Source: Marinimicrobium sp050113635
GTDB taxonomy: Bacteria; Pseudomonadota; Gammaproteobacteria; Pseudomonadales; Cellvibrionaceae
Length of the DNA stretch: 64,000 nucleotides
Direction: 5' to 3'
Assembly: GCF_050113635.1 (NCBI RefSeq)
Contig: NZ_JBNJLT010000003.1
Location: forward strand, 1-64,000
Within the stretch, counting starts at the first letter, position 1; each line of letters begins with the position of its first letter. The position numbers and the translations under genes were made by a program. Shown here one piece after another: positions 43,596-51,006 of the stretch. Below the pieces are notes generated by a model that saw nothing but the letters and a program-made list of their open reading frames with translations, did no database searches and was not told the DNA's origin.

Positions 43596-44628
43596 TTTCA
43601 CCGCGAAGCACATCCACCAGCGCCGCAATGTGGTCGTCCCGGTCATTCAGGGCTGGAATGTAATGATAAGTCTCGCCACCGGCTTCCATAAAATACGCCC
43701 GATTCTCGACTTCCAGCTCCTCCAGAGTTTCCAGGCAGTCGGCGCTGAACGCCGGAGAGAGGATGGCGATATGCTTTGCGCCTTCGCCAGGTAACCGCTT
43801 GAGGGTGTCGTCGGTGTAGGGTTTTAGCCATTCTTCCCGGCCGAAACGGGATTGAAAGGTGGTCAGGCAGCGCTCTTGATCAAGGCCGAGTTTTTCGCGC
43901 ACCAATCTGGTGGTTTTCCGGCACAAACAATAGTAAGGGTCGCCGTTGTCCAGGTAGCGCTTGGGCATGCCATGGTAGGAAAACAGAATCCGGTCGGGCT
44001 GCCCGTGAGCGTTGATGTGGTCTTGCACGCTTTGGGCGAGCGCGCTGATGTACAGCGGGTTGTCCACGTAACCGTTGATAAAACTCACGCTGGGTACCCA
44101 GCGCCAGGATTTTAATTCATCGGCCAGGGCGTCGAAGGTGGAACCTGTGGTCGGGGCGGCGTACTGCGGGTACAGCGGCAGGACGACAATACGGCGAATC
44201 CCCAGGGCCTGGAATTCCCGCAGAGCGCTGGCGATGGAAGGGTTGCCGTAGCGCATGCCGAGCTTGACCACCGCTTGCTCACCCAGGGCCCGCTGCACGG
44301 CGTCGCACTGGCTTTTGCTGATGCGCAACAGCGGAGAGCCTTCGTCGGTCCACACCGACGCATAGGCCTCGGCGGATTTACGGGGCCGCACACGCAGGAT
44401 AATGCCGTGCAAAATTAGCTTCCAGAGCAGGCGGGGCAATTCGATGACGCGGGGGTCGGATAAGAATTCCGCCAGGTAGCGCCGCAACGCGGATGTCGTT
44501 GGAGCATCCGGGGTGCCGAGGTTGGTGAGAAGCACGCCGGTCTTGTGGGTTTCCGCTCGTGTTTCTGCATCGGGTCGATGGAAGCGTGTCTCGACGTCGT
44601 CGATGGCGGCCCGGTAGCCGTGAGTCAT
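43579..44628 (-). CDS. hemH: Ferrochelatase
   Basis: The 349-residue enzyme inserts ferrous iron into protoporphyrin IX, the last step of heme synthesis. Family motifs: TGVLLTNLGTPDAPT, LPLYPQYAAPTTGS, the metal-site His in FSYHGMPKRY, and SPAFSADCLETLEE. ATG 44628 has AGGAG seven bases upstream and starts the normal N-terminus. An upstream in-frame extension is rejected. Confidence 0.95.
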   Translation of the reverse strand: MTHGYRAAIDDVETRFHRPDAETRAETHKTGVLLTNLGTPDAPTTSALRRYLAEFLSDPRVIELPRLLWKLILHGIILRVRPRKSAEAYASVWTDEGSPLLRISKSQCDAVQRALGEQAVVKLGMRYGNPSIASALREFQALGIRRIVVLPLYPQYAAPTTGSTFDALADELKSWRWVPSVSFINGYVDNPLYISALAQSVQDHINAHGQPDRILFSYHGMPKRYLDNGDPYYCLCRKTTRLVREKLGLDQERCLTTFQSRFGREEWLKPYTDDTLKRLPGEGAKHIAILSPAFSADCLETLEELEVENRAYFMEAGGETYHYIPALNDRDDHIAALVDVLRGEIKAPS

Positions 44629-44764
44629 GGGTACTCCTGAAAAACGATGGTGCCAGTAAAGCTGTTCAACATACCCCGTCAATACGCAGAAATCCACTGC
44701 ATAGATGCCTGATCCAGCCGATCCTGTTCACCGTATTTGGGTAAGAGTGAGAGAGGTATTGACC

Positions 44765-45214
44765 GTGTTTAGAGACAGGCATTCAAAATTCCCGGTGTGG
44801 GCACGACAAACCGGTGGACGCGAGGGGCGAAAGGAGACGACGGCGACGCTGTACTATGATGGCCGCAGCGCCTTGTGTCGTCGGGAGATGGCTCTTCTTT
44901 CCCGCTTTAAATCGGAAGGCCTGCTGTTATTGGATGTTCACCGTCAGTGGGACTTATCGCCGGCTCGTCGAGAAGCGATGTTGCGGCAGCTGCATTTGCG
45001 ATTGCCGGGGGGGCAGTGGCTGACGGGCGTAGAGGCGAATGTCGCGGCCTGGAGCTTTACTCGGTTTGGGCGCTACTTGGCTCCCCTCCGCTGGCGTGGG
45101 GTGGCGCCGTTAGTGGATCAGTTGTACCGCCGCTGGGCCGAGCGGCGCTTTAATAAAGTCTACGCTCACGGAAAATTTGTATCACACCTGCCTGATGCCC
45201 AGAATGATCCCTGA
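44765..45214 (+). CDS. DCC-family (DUF393) protein lacking the first motif cysteine
   Basis: The protein (about 149 residues) resembles the thiol-disulfide oxidoreductase-like DCC family, whose N-terminal motif is DxxCxxC. Here the motif reads YYDGRSALCRREM, so Ser replaces the first Cys and only the second remains. The rest (AWSFTRFGRYLAPLRWRGVAPLVDQLYRRWAERRF) fits the family. The start is uncertain: GTG 44765 follows a GAGAGG site, TTG 44759 and ATG 44705 are alternatives. It probably cannot do dithiol chemistry. Confidence 0.65.
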   Translation: MFRDRHSKFPVWARQTGGREGRKETTATLYYDGRSALCRREMALLSRFKSEGLLLLDVHRQWDLSPARREAMLRQLHLRLPGGQWLTGVEANVAAWSFTRFGRYLAPLRWRGVAPLVDQLYRRWAERRFNKVYAHGKFVSHLPDAQNDP

Positions 45215-45230
45215 TGCCGAAACTAACCCC

Positions 45231-45260
45231 CGGGAACGCCATTTTAAAATGACGTTCCCG
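45231..45260. terminator. 30-bp palindrome between convergent genes
   Basis: The arms CGGGAACG and CGTTCCCG enclose CATTTTAAAATG, so all 30 bases are self-complementary except one mismatched pair. It lies between the DCC gene and the convergent sugar dehydrogenase gene and probably acts as a two-way transcription barrier, although a T-run is missing. Confidence 0.6.
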
Positions 45261-45286
45261 AAGATTGGGCGCTGGTGGAAAGTGCG

Positions 45287-46447
45287 CTATTTGGCCGGAG
45301 AAACTTTCAGAACAGCACCGTTGCGATCATCGGTGAGCAGGTAGAGGTTGCCGTCTGGCCCCTGCTCGATATCTCGCAACCGTTTCCCGATACTGTCGGC
45401 AAACAACCGCTCTTCATGCACGACTTTCTCGCCTTCCAGCTCCAGGCGCGATACCAGCTGGAATTTAAGGGCGGTGACTAACAGGTTGCCTTTCCACTGC
45501 GGAAATTGATCACCGGTATAGAAAATCATGCCAGCGTTGGCAATTGAGGGGTCCCAGTAATGCACGGGCTGCTCCATCCCTTCTTTTTCCGTGCCTTCTC
45601 CGATCTCTCCACCCCCGTACTGTTCGCCGTAGGTGATGATCGGCCAGCCGTAGTTGTGGTCCGCCCGGGTGATGTTGATCTCATCGCCGCCTTGAGGACC
45701 GTGTTCACCCGTCCACAGCTCGCGGGTTTCCGGGTGCAGCGCAGCACCTTGGACGTTGCGATGGCCGTAGGACCAGATTTCCGGCAGAGCGCCATCGCGA
45801 TTCACAAACGGATTATCTTCGGGAACGCTGCCGTCCGGATTGATGCGCGCCACCGAACCGATGTGACTGTCGAGTTTTTGTGGGTAGTTGTCTTCGAAGT
45901 CCTGCTGACGGTCGCCCATGGTAATGAACAGGGTGCCGTCATCGCGGAACACCAGTCGGGAGCCAAAGTGACCATTACTGCGCACTTTGGGTTGCTGGCT
46001 GAAAATTACCTCCACCTCTCGCAGCTCGTCGAGGTGCTCGGCGAGCAGTTTGCCACGGGCGACCGCCGTACTGGTGCCGCCAGAGCCGGGTTCGGAGAAA
46101 CTGAAATAGACCCACCGGTTTTCGCTAAAATCCGGATCGATATTGACGTCTAACAGGCCACCCTGGCCACGGCTGACGATTTCCGGCAAGCCCTTGAGCG
46201 GGGCGCTTTTCGTGCCGTCGGCGCTGACAATGCGCATATCACCGGAACGTTCGGTCACCAGCATATCGCCGTTGGGTAAAAAGGTCATGCCCCAGGGGTT
46301 GCTGAGTCCGTCGGTGATGGTCGTGACGGAAAGCTTGGCTTTCTCGGAATCGACGGTGATGGCGTCAGCGGCCAGCGGCGATGCCGCGGTAAAACTGAGT
46401 GCAGCGCAGGTCAGCAGTGGTGATAGCCGTTTTAGTAGTGCGGCCAT
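45287..46447 (-). CDS. PQQ-dependent soluble aldose sugar dehydrogenase
   Basis: The 386-residue protein has a signal peptide (about 1-27, ending PLAADA) and the beta-propeller of the YliI/Asd family (GLSNPWGMTFLPNGDMLVTERSG, HFGSRLVFRDDGTLFITMGDR, GHRNVQGAALHPETRELWTGEHGPQGGDEIN). It oxidises aldoses in the periplasm with PQQ as cofactor. No PQQ synthesis genes are nearby. It may help use sugars released by the secreted glycoside hydrolases. Confidence 0.92.
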   Translation of the reverse strand: MAALLKRLSPLLTCAALSFTAASPLAADAITVDSEKAKLSVTTITDGLSNPWGMTFLPNGDMLVTERSGDMRIVSADGTKSAPLKGLPEIVSRGQGGLLDVNIDPDFSENRWVYFSFSEPGSGGTSTAVARGKLLAEHLDELREVEVIFSQQPKVRSNGHFGSRLVFRDDGTLFITMGDRQQDFEDNYPQKLDSHIGSVARINPDGSVPEDNPFVNRDGALPEIWSYGHRNVQGAALHPETRELWTGEHGPQGGDEINITRADHNYGWPIITYGEQYGGGEIGEGTEKEGMEQPVHYWDPSIANAGMIFYTGDQFPQWKGNLLVTALKFQLVSRLELEGEKVVHEERLFADSIGKRLRDIEQGPDGNLYLLTDDRNGAVLKVSPAK

Positions 46448-46640
46448 GACAGGTCTCCTTTCGCTTCGACGGTGTAAGGTGAGTGGTGGTCCGGTATAGA
46501 TGCTGGTTTTAATACGTAACTTTTAATACGTAAGGCCGAGGCGGTTGAATCATTGGGTGGTTGGGTGGCCAATGGTAGCGTTATGCTCGACCTCCATAGC
46601 CTACCACAGCCAGTGTGAAGAAAAGTCAGGGTTGGTTAAG

Positions 46641-46660
46641 GCTCCCGCCGAAGCGAGAGC
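46641..46660 (-). terminator. Hairpin after the GH10 gene
   Basis: On the minus strand GCTCTCGC and GCGGGAGC pair around a TTCG loop, 21 bases past the GH10 stop. There is no T-run, so termination strength is uncertain. Confidence 0.5.
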
Positions 46661-46680
46661 TTGGTCAGGGAGAGCGGTTT

Positions 46681-47823
46681 TTACCGCTTGAGAGCCATTA
46701 ACGCGAAGTAAGCGGGTTTGGGCTGCAACTCCCTGTCGAACAGCAGCGGGTAGTTGGTACGCCCGCGTACCGGAAAGTCATTTTTCCACGACTCGCCATC
46801 GTGGGTTCCCCAAAAGGTGACGCGGTCGATCTTGTCGCGATGTTTCAGGAACAGGCGGAATAATTGCACGTAGCGTTCCGTCAGGCGTTCTTGAATATCG
46901 GTGGGAAGCGCGTCGGCGTAGGGGTTCAGCTGGTCGGAATATTCAAAGTCGGTGGAGATCTCCGCGCCAGTAAACTCCCAGGCCACCGGCAACACATCCA
47001 CCTCCAGTTCTGTGCAGTGAATGCGCATCCCTTGGGCCGCGTAGGCTTCGATACTGGCCTCAAATTCCTGCAAATCGGGATAATCGAGGCCGACATGGCT
47101 TTGCAGGCCGACGCCGTGGATAGGTACGCCACGCCGTTTGTAATCCTTTAGCACATCGACCAGGAAGGCGCGCTTGCCGGGGTTGTGCATATTGTAGTCG
47201 TTATAAATCAAGTGGGCGGAAGGGTCGAGTTCGTGGGCCAGCCGGAAGGCATGTTCCACATAATCGGCGTTGCCCATGGTGTTGAACCAGGCACTTTTGC
47301 GCCAGCCTTTATCTTCGTCAATGGCTTCGTTCACCACATCCCAGGTCTGGATCTTGCCTTTATAGCGGCCCATGAGGGTGCGAATGTGCGTCTCCATGCG
47401 CTGGATCAACTCATCCCGGTCGATGGGGCTGCCATCGGTATGCACAAAAAAGTCATCCGGCACTTGTGAGTGCCACACCAGCGCATGGCCGACGATGTGC
47501 ATATCGTGTTGAGTACCAAAGTTTACGAAGCGGTCGGCCAGGCCCCAGTCCCACTGGCCCTGCCGGGGCTGTACCAGTGCTGATTTCATGCAGTTTTCCG
47601 CAGTAATGGCGTTGAAATCGCGGGCGATCAGGGTTTTCAGGTGCTGGTTGTCGTTGGCCAGGGTGTCATTACTGATGGCGGTGCCGACCAGGAAGTCATC
47701 GCCGTAGGCGCTGGCAAGCCCGGTGCGTTCGGCCGCCGAGTGAATGGCGCAGGCCTTGAGGTTGGCAAGAGCGGCCAGGGAGGCGCTGCCCATCAGAAAC
47801 TGGCGGCGGGAAATAGAAGTCAT
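46681..47823 (-). CDS. GH10 endo-beta-1,4-xylanase with Tat-type signal
   Basis: The 380-residue protein has a twin-arginine signal (SRRQFLMGS, Arg6-Arg7) with a possible lipobox (LKAC, Cys25). The GH10 barrel (about 40-378) shows the acid/base Glu in WDVVNEAID and the nucleophile Glu in HCTELEVDVL, plus GHALVWHSQ and FWGTHDGESW. It hydrolyses xylan or xylo-oligosaccharides. Tat export is unusual for a xylanase and suggests folding, perhaps with a metal, before export. ATG 47823 is chosen because it begins the signal peptide; the upstream in-frame extension is not homologous. Confidence 0.93.
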   Translation of the reverse strand: MTSISRRQFLMGSASLAALANLKACAIHSAAERTGLASAYGDDFLVGTAISNDTLANDNQHLKTLIARDFNAITAENCMKSALVQPRQGQWDWGLADRFVNFGTQHDMHIVGHALVWHSQVPDDFFVHTDGSPIDRDELIQRMETHIRTLMGRYKGKIQTWDVVNEAIDEDKGWRKSAWFNTMGNADYVEHAFRLAHELDPSAHLIYNDYNMHNPGKRAFLVDVLKDYKRRGVPIHGVGLQSHVGLDYPDLQEFEASIEAYAAQGMRIHCTELEVDVLPVAWEFTGAEISTDFEYSDQLNPYADALPTDIQERLTERYVQLFRLFLKHRDKIDRVTFWGTHDGESWKNDFPVRGRTNYPLLFDRELQPKPAYFALMALKR

Positions 47824-47973
47824 AGCGTCAGCCTTTATGTTTATGGTCAAAGCCCGGAGCGCCGGGCGGTTACGGGAACCATATGCCTTATGTTCAGGTT
47901 GACCATTAAAGCACGAATGAGCGTTCTGGGGAAGGTGGCGCAAAGTGAACCTTCCTGATTCTGTTAAACTATT

Positions 47974-48000
47974 GGTACCCGTGGTACCCGTGGTACCCGT
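47974..48000. repeat. Three tandem 9-base units
   Basis: GGTACCCGT is repeated three times head to tail, with a degenerate fourth copy (GGTGCACGG) following. It ends 49 bases before the start of the NlpE-META lipoprotein and could vary in copy number. Confidence 0.8.
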
Positions 48001-48049
48001 GGTGCACGGGCAGGCGCCCGTCAATTTCGTTACCCAACAGGTCAGTCTT

Positions 48050-48817
48050 ATGAGCCTTCGCGTTGCTTTTCTGTTGTTCGCTTTCGCTACTACCCTGGTG
48101 ATAACAGGCTGCCAAGGCATGAGTAGGGAAAATCCCGACCCGGCGCACAATGCCCGTAATGCGCTCGACTGGGCGGGGATCTACCGGGGTGTCCTGCCCT
48201 GTGCGGATTGCGAAGGCATTGAAACCGTTGTCGTTCTGAACAGCGATGGCCACTACCAGCTGCACGAGAAATACCGGGGTGAGGACAAGACCGTTTTCTC
48301 AAGGGAAGGTGCGTTCACCTGGGGTGAAGCAGGCACGGTGATTACCCTGGAAGGGGACCAGGCCGTGCAGCTGTTTGTGGGAGAGAACCACCTCGTCCGG
48401 CTGGCCAGTGATGGTTCGCGCATCACCGGGGCTCTGGCCGGGCATTACACGCTGGCCAAAACCACTGACAGCCTTGTTGAAAAATACTGGAAATTGGTGG
48501 AACTGAACGGGCGCCCTGTACCCAGCTTGAAGCGTGAACCTTATATGATTCTCAAGGCGGATGAAAACCGTGTGAATGGCTTCGGTGGCTGCAATGGGTT
48601 TGGAGGTGTCTACGAACTTGACGAAGCGACTTCTCGCATTAGTTTCAAACAGATTATGTCAACACTGATGGCCTGTGCAGAGGGCATGGAGGTTGAACAG
48701 CGTTTCCATGAAGCCCTGAAAAGTGCCGACAGCTATTCATTCGATGGCAATCACCTGACTTTGAATCGTGCGCGCATGGCACCATTAGCACGTTTTAAGG
48801 TCGTGTACCTTTATTGA
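48050..48817 (+). CDS. NlpE-META fusion lipoprotein
   Basis: The 255-residue protein has a lipoprotein signal (VITGC, Cys21) and an N-terminal NlpE-like domain (about 40-140) containing the CxxC motif in YRGVLPCADCEGIET. A C-terminal META/DUF306 domain (about 145-255) carries the hallmark NGFGGCNGFGGVYEL. NlpE in E. coli signals envelope stress and copper to CpxA; META domains occur in heat-shock protein HslJ. The fusion suggests an envelope stress role. ATG 48050 begins the signal sequence. The 3' end overlaps convergent tag by 23 bases. Confidence 0.88.
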   Translation: MSLRVAFLLFAFATTLVITGCQGMSRENPDPAHNARNALDWAGIYRGVLPCADCEGIETVVVLNSDGHYQLHEKYRGEDKTVFSREGAFTWGEAGTVITLEGDQAVQLFVGENHLVRLASDGSRITGALAGHYTLAKTTDSLVEKYWKLVELNGRPVPSLKREPYMILKADENRVNGFGGCNGFGGVYELDEATSRISFKQIMSTLMACAEGMEVEQRFHEALKSADSYSFDGNHLTLNRARMAPLARFKVVYLY

Positions 48818-49394
48818 TTTTCTGGCCGCACTCTTTATATCGAAAGCAGTCGACGACGTGATCATTGACCATGCCCGTGGCCTGCATAAAAGCATAGCAG
48901 ATGGTGGACCCTACAAAATTAAAACCGCGCTGCTTTAATGCTTTACTCATTGCATCGGACTCCGCTGTGCTGGCGGGTATGTCACTCAATTGACGCCAAC
49001 GGTTCTGCCGTGGGGCGCCCCTGGTAAATTGCCACAAAAATTCACTGAAGTCGTCGCCGGCCTTTTCCATGGCCAGCAGGGCTTTGGCGTTGCGCACCGC
49101 ACTGGCCACTTTCAAACGGTTGCGGATGATGCCGGGATTTTGCAGCAGCTTTTGCTGGCGTGCTTCGGTGTAGCGGGCGACTTTCTCCGGTATAAACCCA
49201 TCGAACGCCTCACGGTAAGCCTCGCGTTTGCGCAGTACGGTAATCCAGGAGAGTCCGGCCTGAGCGCCTTCCAGGATGAGAAATTCAAACAATCGGTTGC
49301 GGTCGTACAGTGGCACGCCCCATTCATTGTCATGGTAAGCCTGGTAGAGCGGATCATCGCCGCACCACGCGCAGCGTTTGGGGGAAGAAGGCAT
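48795..49394 (-). CDS. tag: DNA-3-methyladenine glycosylase I
   Basis: The 199-residue protein has the Tag signature CAWCGDDPLYQAYHDNEWGVP, with the Cys and His residues used as zinc ligands in this family, and the helix-hairpin-helix glycosylase core (EGAQAGLSWITVLRKRE, LLQNPGIIRNRLKV). It removes 3-methyladenine from alkylated DNA. Its stop lies inside the 3' end of the convergent lipoprotein gene. Confidence 0.95.
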   Translation of the reverse strand: MPSSPKRCAWCGDDPLYQAYHDNEWGVPLYDRNRLFEFLILEGAQAGLSWITVLRKREAYREAFDGFIPEKVARYTEARQQKLLQNPGIIRNRLKVASAVRNAKALLAMEKAGDDFSEFLWQFTRGAPRQNRWRQLSDIPASTAESDAMSKALKQRGFNFVGSTICYAFMQATGMVNDHVVDCFRYKECGQKINKGTRP

Positions 49395-49515
49395 GGGGCA
49401 AAAACTCCCTGGTGGTTCAACGAAAAGGGTCCGTAGACTGACAGGTGCGCAGAGAAGGCATCTACACTACACTAGGTTATAAAACCCGCTCTGACTATAG
49501 CCGTGAAGGGCCATT

Positions 49516-50487
49516 ATGCTCACGTTTTATCCGGAAATTAAACCCTATCAACGCCACCAGGTGCCCGTGCCCGGTGGCCATGAGCTCTATGTGGATGAGT
49601 CCGGCAATCCGGATGGCATACCGGTGCTGTTCGTCCACGGCGGCCCCGGTGGCGGCTGTGGCAAGTATGACCGGCGTTATTTTGACCCGGAACTCTATCG
49701 CATTATCCTGTTCGACCAGCGTGGCTCGGGGCGGTCCACCCCTCACGCCAGCCTGGAGAATAACACCACACCGGACCTGGTGGCGGATATGGAGGTGATT
49801 CGCGCTCGGTTGGGGGTGGAAAAGTGGGCGCTATTTGGTGGCTCCTGGGGTTCAACGCTCAGCCTGGTGTATGCCGAAACCTATCCCGAGCGTGTGTTGG
49901 GGTTAATTCTGCGCGGTATTTTTTTGTGCCGTCCCAAAGACCTGCAATGGTTCTATCAGGGCGGCGCGGCGCAGGTTTTCCCGGATTACTGGCAGGATTT
50001 CCTGCAACCGATTGCCGAAGCGGACCGGGGCGATCTGATTCACGCCTACTATCGCCTGCTGACGGGTGACAACGATTTACTGAAAATGGGGGCGGCCAAA
50101 GCCTGGTCGCTTTGGGAGGGCCGTTGCGCGACCCTGCGCCCCAATCACGACGTGGTGGAGTCGTTTGCCAAACCCCATAAGGCGCTCTCCTTAGCGTGTA
50201 TTGAAGCGCACTACTTCGTGAACCACGCGTTTCTGGAACCAGACCAAATCGTGAATCGTGCGCACCGGCTGTCTGGCCTTCCCGGTACGATTATTCATGG
50301 CCGTTACGATATGGTGTGCCCACTGGATAACGCGTTCGCTTTGCAGAAGGCGTGGCCGGAGGCGGAATTGCAAATCGTGCGCGAAGCCGGACACTCGTCG
50401 TCCGAACCGGGCATAGTGGATGCGTTGGTTCGGGCCACGGATGCGCTGGCGCGTCGGCTTCGCCACGATGAAGACCATCTGGCGTAA
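49516..50487 (+). CDS. pip: Proline iminopeptidase
   Basis: The 323-residue alpha/beta hydrolase of peptidase family S33 has the oxyanion motif VLFVHGGPGGGCGKY, the nucleophile elbow GGSWGSTLSL and a late catalytic His (REAGHSSSEPG). It removes N-terminal proline from peptides in the cytoplasm. The family's typical DQRGSGRSTPH segment is present. dtd follows in the same direction 33 bases later. Confidence 0.95.
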   Translation: MLTFYPEIKPYQRHQVPVPGGHELYVDESGNPDGIPVLFVHGGPGGGCGKYDRRYFDPELYRIILFDQRGSGRSTPHASLENNTTPDLVADMEVIRARLGVEKWALFGGSWGSTLSLVYAETYPERVLGLILRGIFLCRPKDLQWFYQGGAAQVFPDYWQDFLQPIAEADRGDLIHAYYRLLTGDNDLLKMGAAKAWSLWEGRCATLRPNHDVVESFAKPHKALSLACIEAHYFVNHAFLEPDQIVNRAHRLSGLPGTIIHGRYDMVCPLDNAFALQKAWPEAELQIVREAGHSSSEPGIVDALVRATDALARRLRHDEDHLA

Positions 50488-50520
50488 CGGTACGGGATTT
50501 CGAATGAAGGGTAGTATTCT

Positions 50521-50961
50521 GTGAAAGGTTTGATTCAACGTGTGCGTCACGCCAGTGTGGACGTGGATAACCAGCGGGTGGGACAGATTGATCAAGGGCT
50601 GCTGTTATTGCTGGGGGTAGAGCGGAACGATACCCACGCCCAGGCCGACGCCTTGCTGAAGAAGGTGCTTGGCTACCGCGTTTTCGCGGATGAGGCGGGC
50701 AAGATGAATCTCAACGTGCAGCAGGCCGGAGGCGGTTTGCTGGTGGTCTCCCAGTTTACGTTGGCAGCCGACACGCGCAAGGGGTTGCGACCCGGTTTCT
50801 CGGAAGCCGGATCACCCGAGTGGGCGGAGACGCTTTACGATTACTTTGTGGAGCGTGCCCGCGCTTTGCATGATCCGGTGGCCACCGGCATTTTTGCGGC
50901 GGATATGCAGGTCAGTTTGCAGAACGACGGGCCAGTGACGTTTTTGTTGCAGGCCGGGTGA
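50521..50961 (+). CDS. dtd: D-aminoacyl-tRNA deacylase
   Basis: The 146-residue protein has the two catalytic signatures of DTD: SQFTLAAD and GPVTFLLQ at the C-terminus. It hydrolyses D-aminoacyl-tRNAs and Gly-tRNA(Ala). Translation starts at GTG. It converges on the type III restriction gene with only 45 bases between the stops, marking the left boundary of the defence island. Confidence 0.95.
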   Translation: MKGLIQRVRHASVDVDNQRVGQIDQGLLLLLGVERNDTHAQADALLKKVLGYRVFADEAGKMNLNVQQAGGGLLVVSQFTLAADTRKGLRPGFSEAGSPEWAETLYDYFVERARALHDPVATGIFAADMQVSLQNDGPVTFLLQAG

Positions 50962-51006
50962 GCGCCTATTTACTGACCAGTGAGTACTTCCTCTTCATCG
51001 GAGGCT

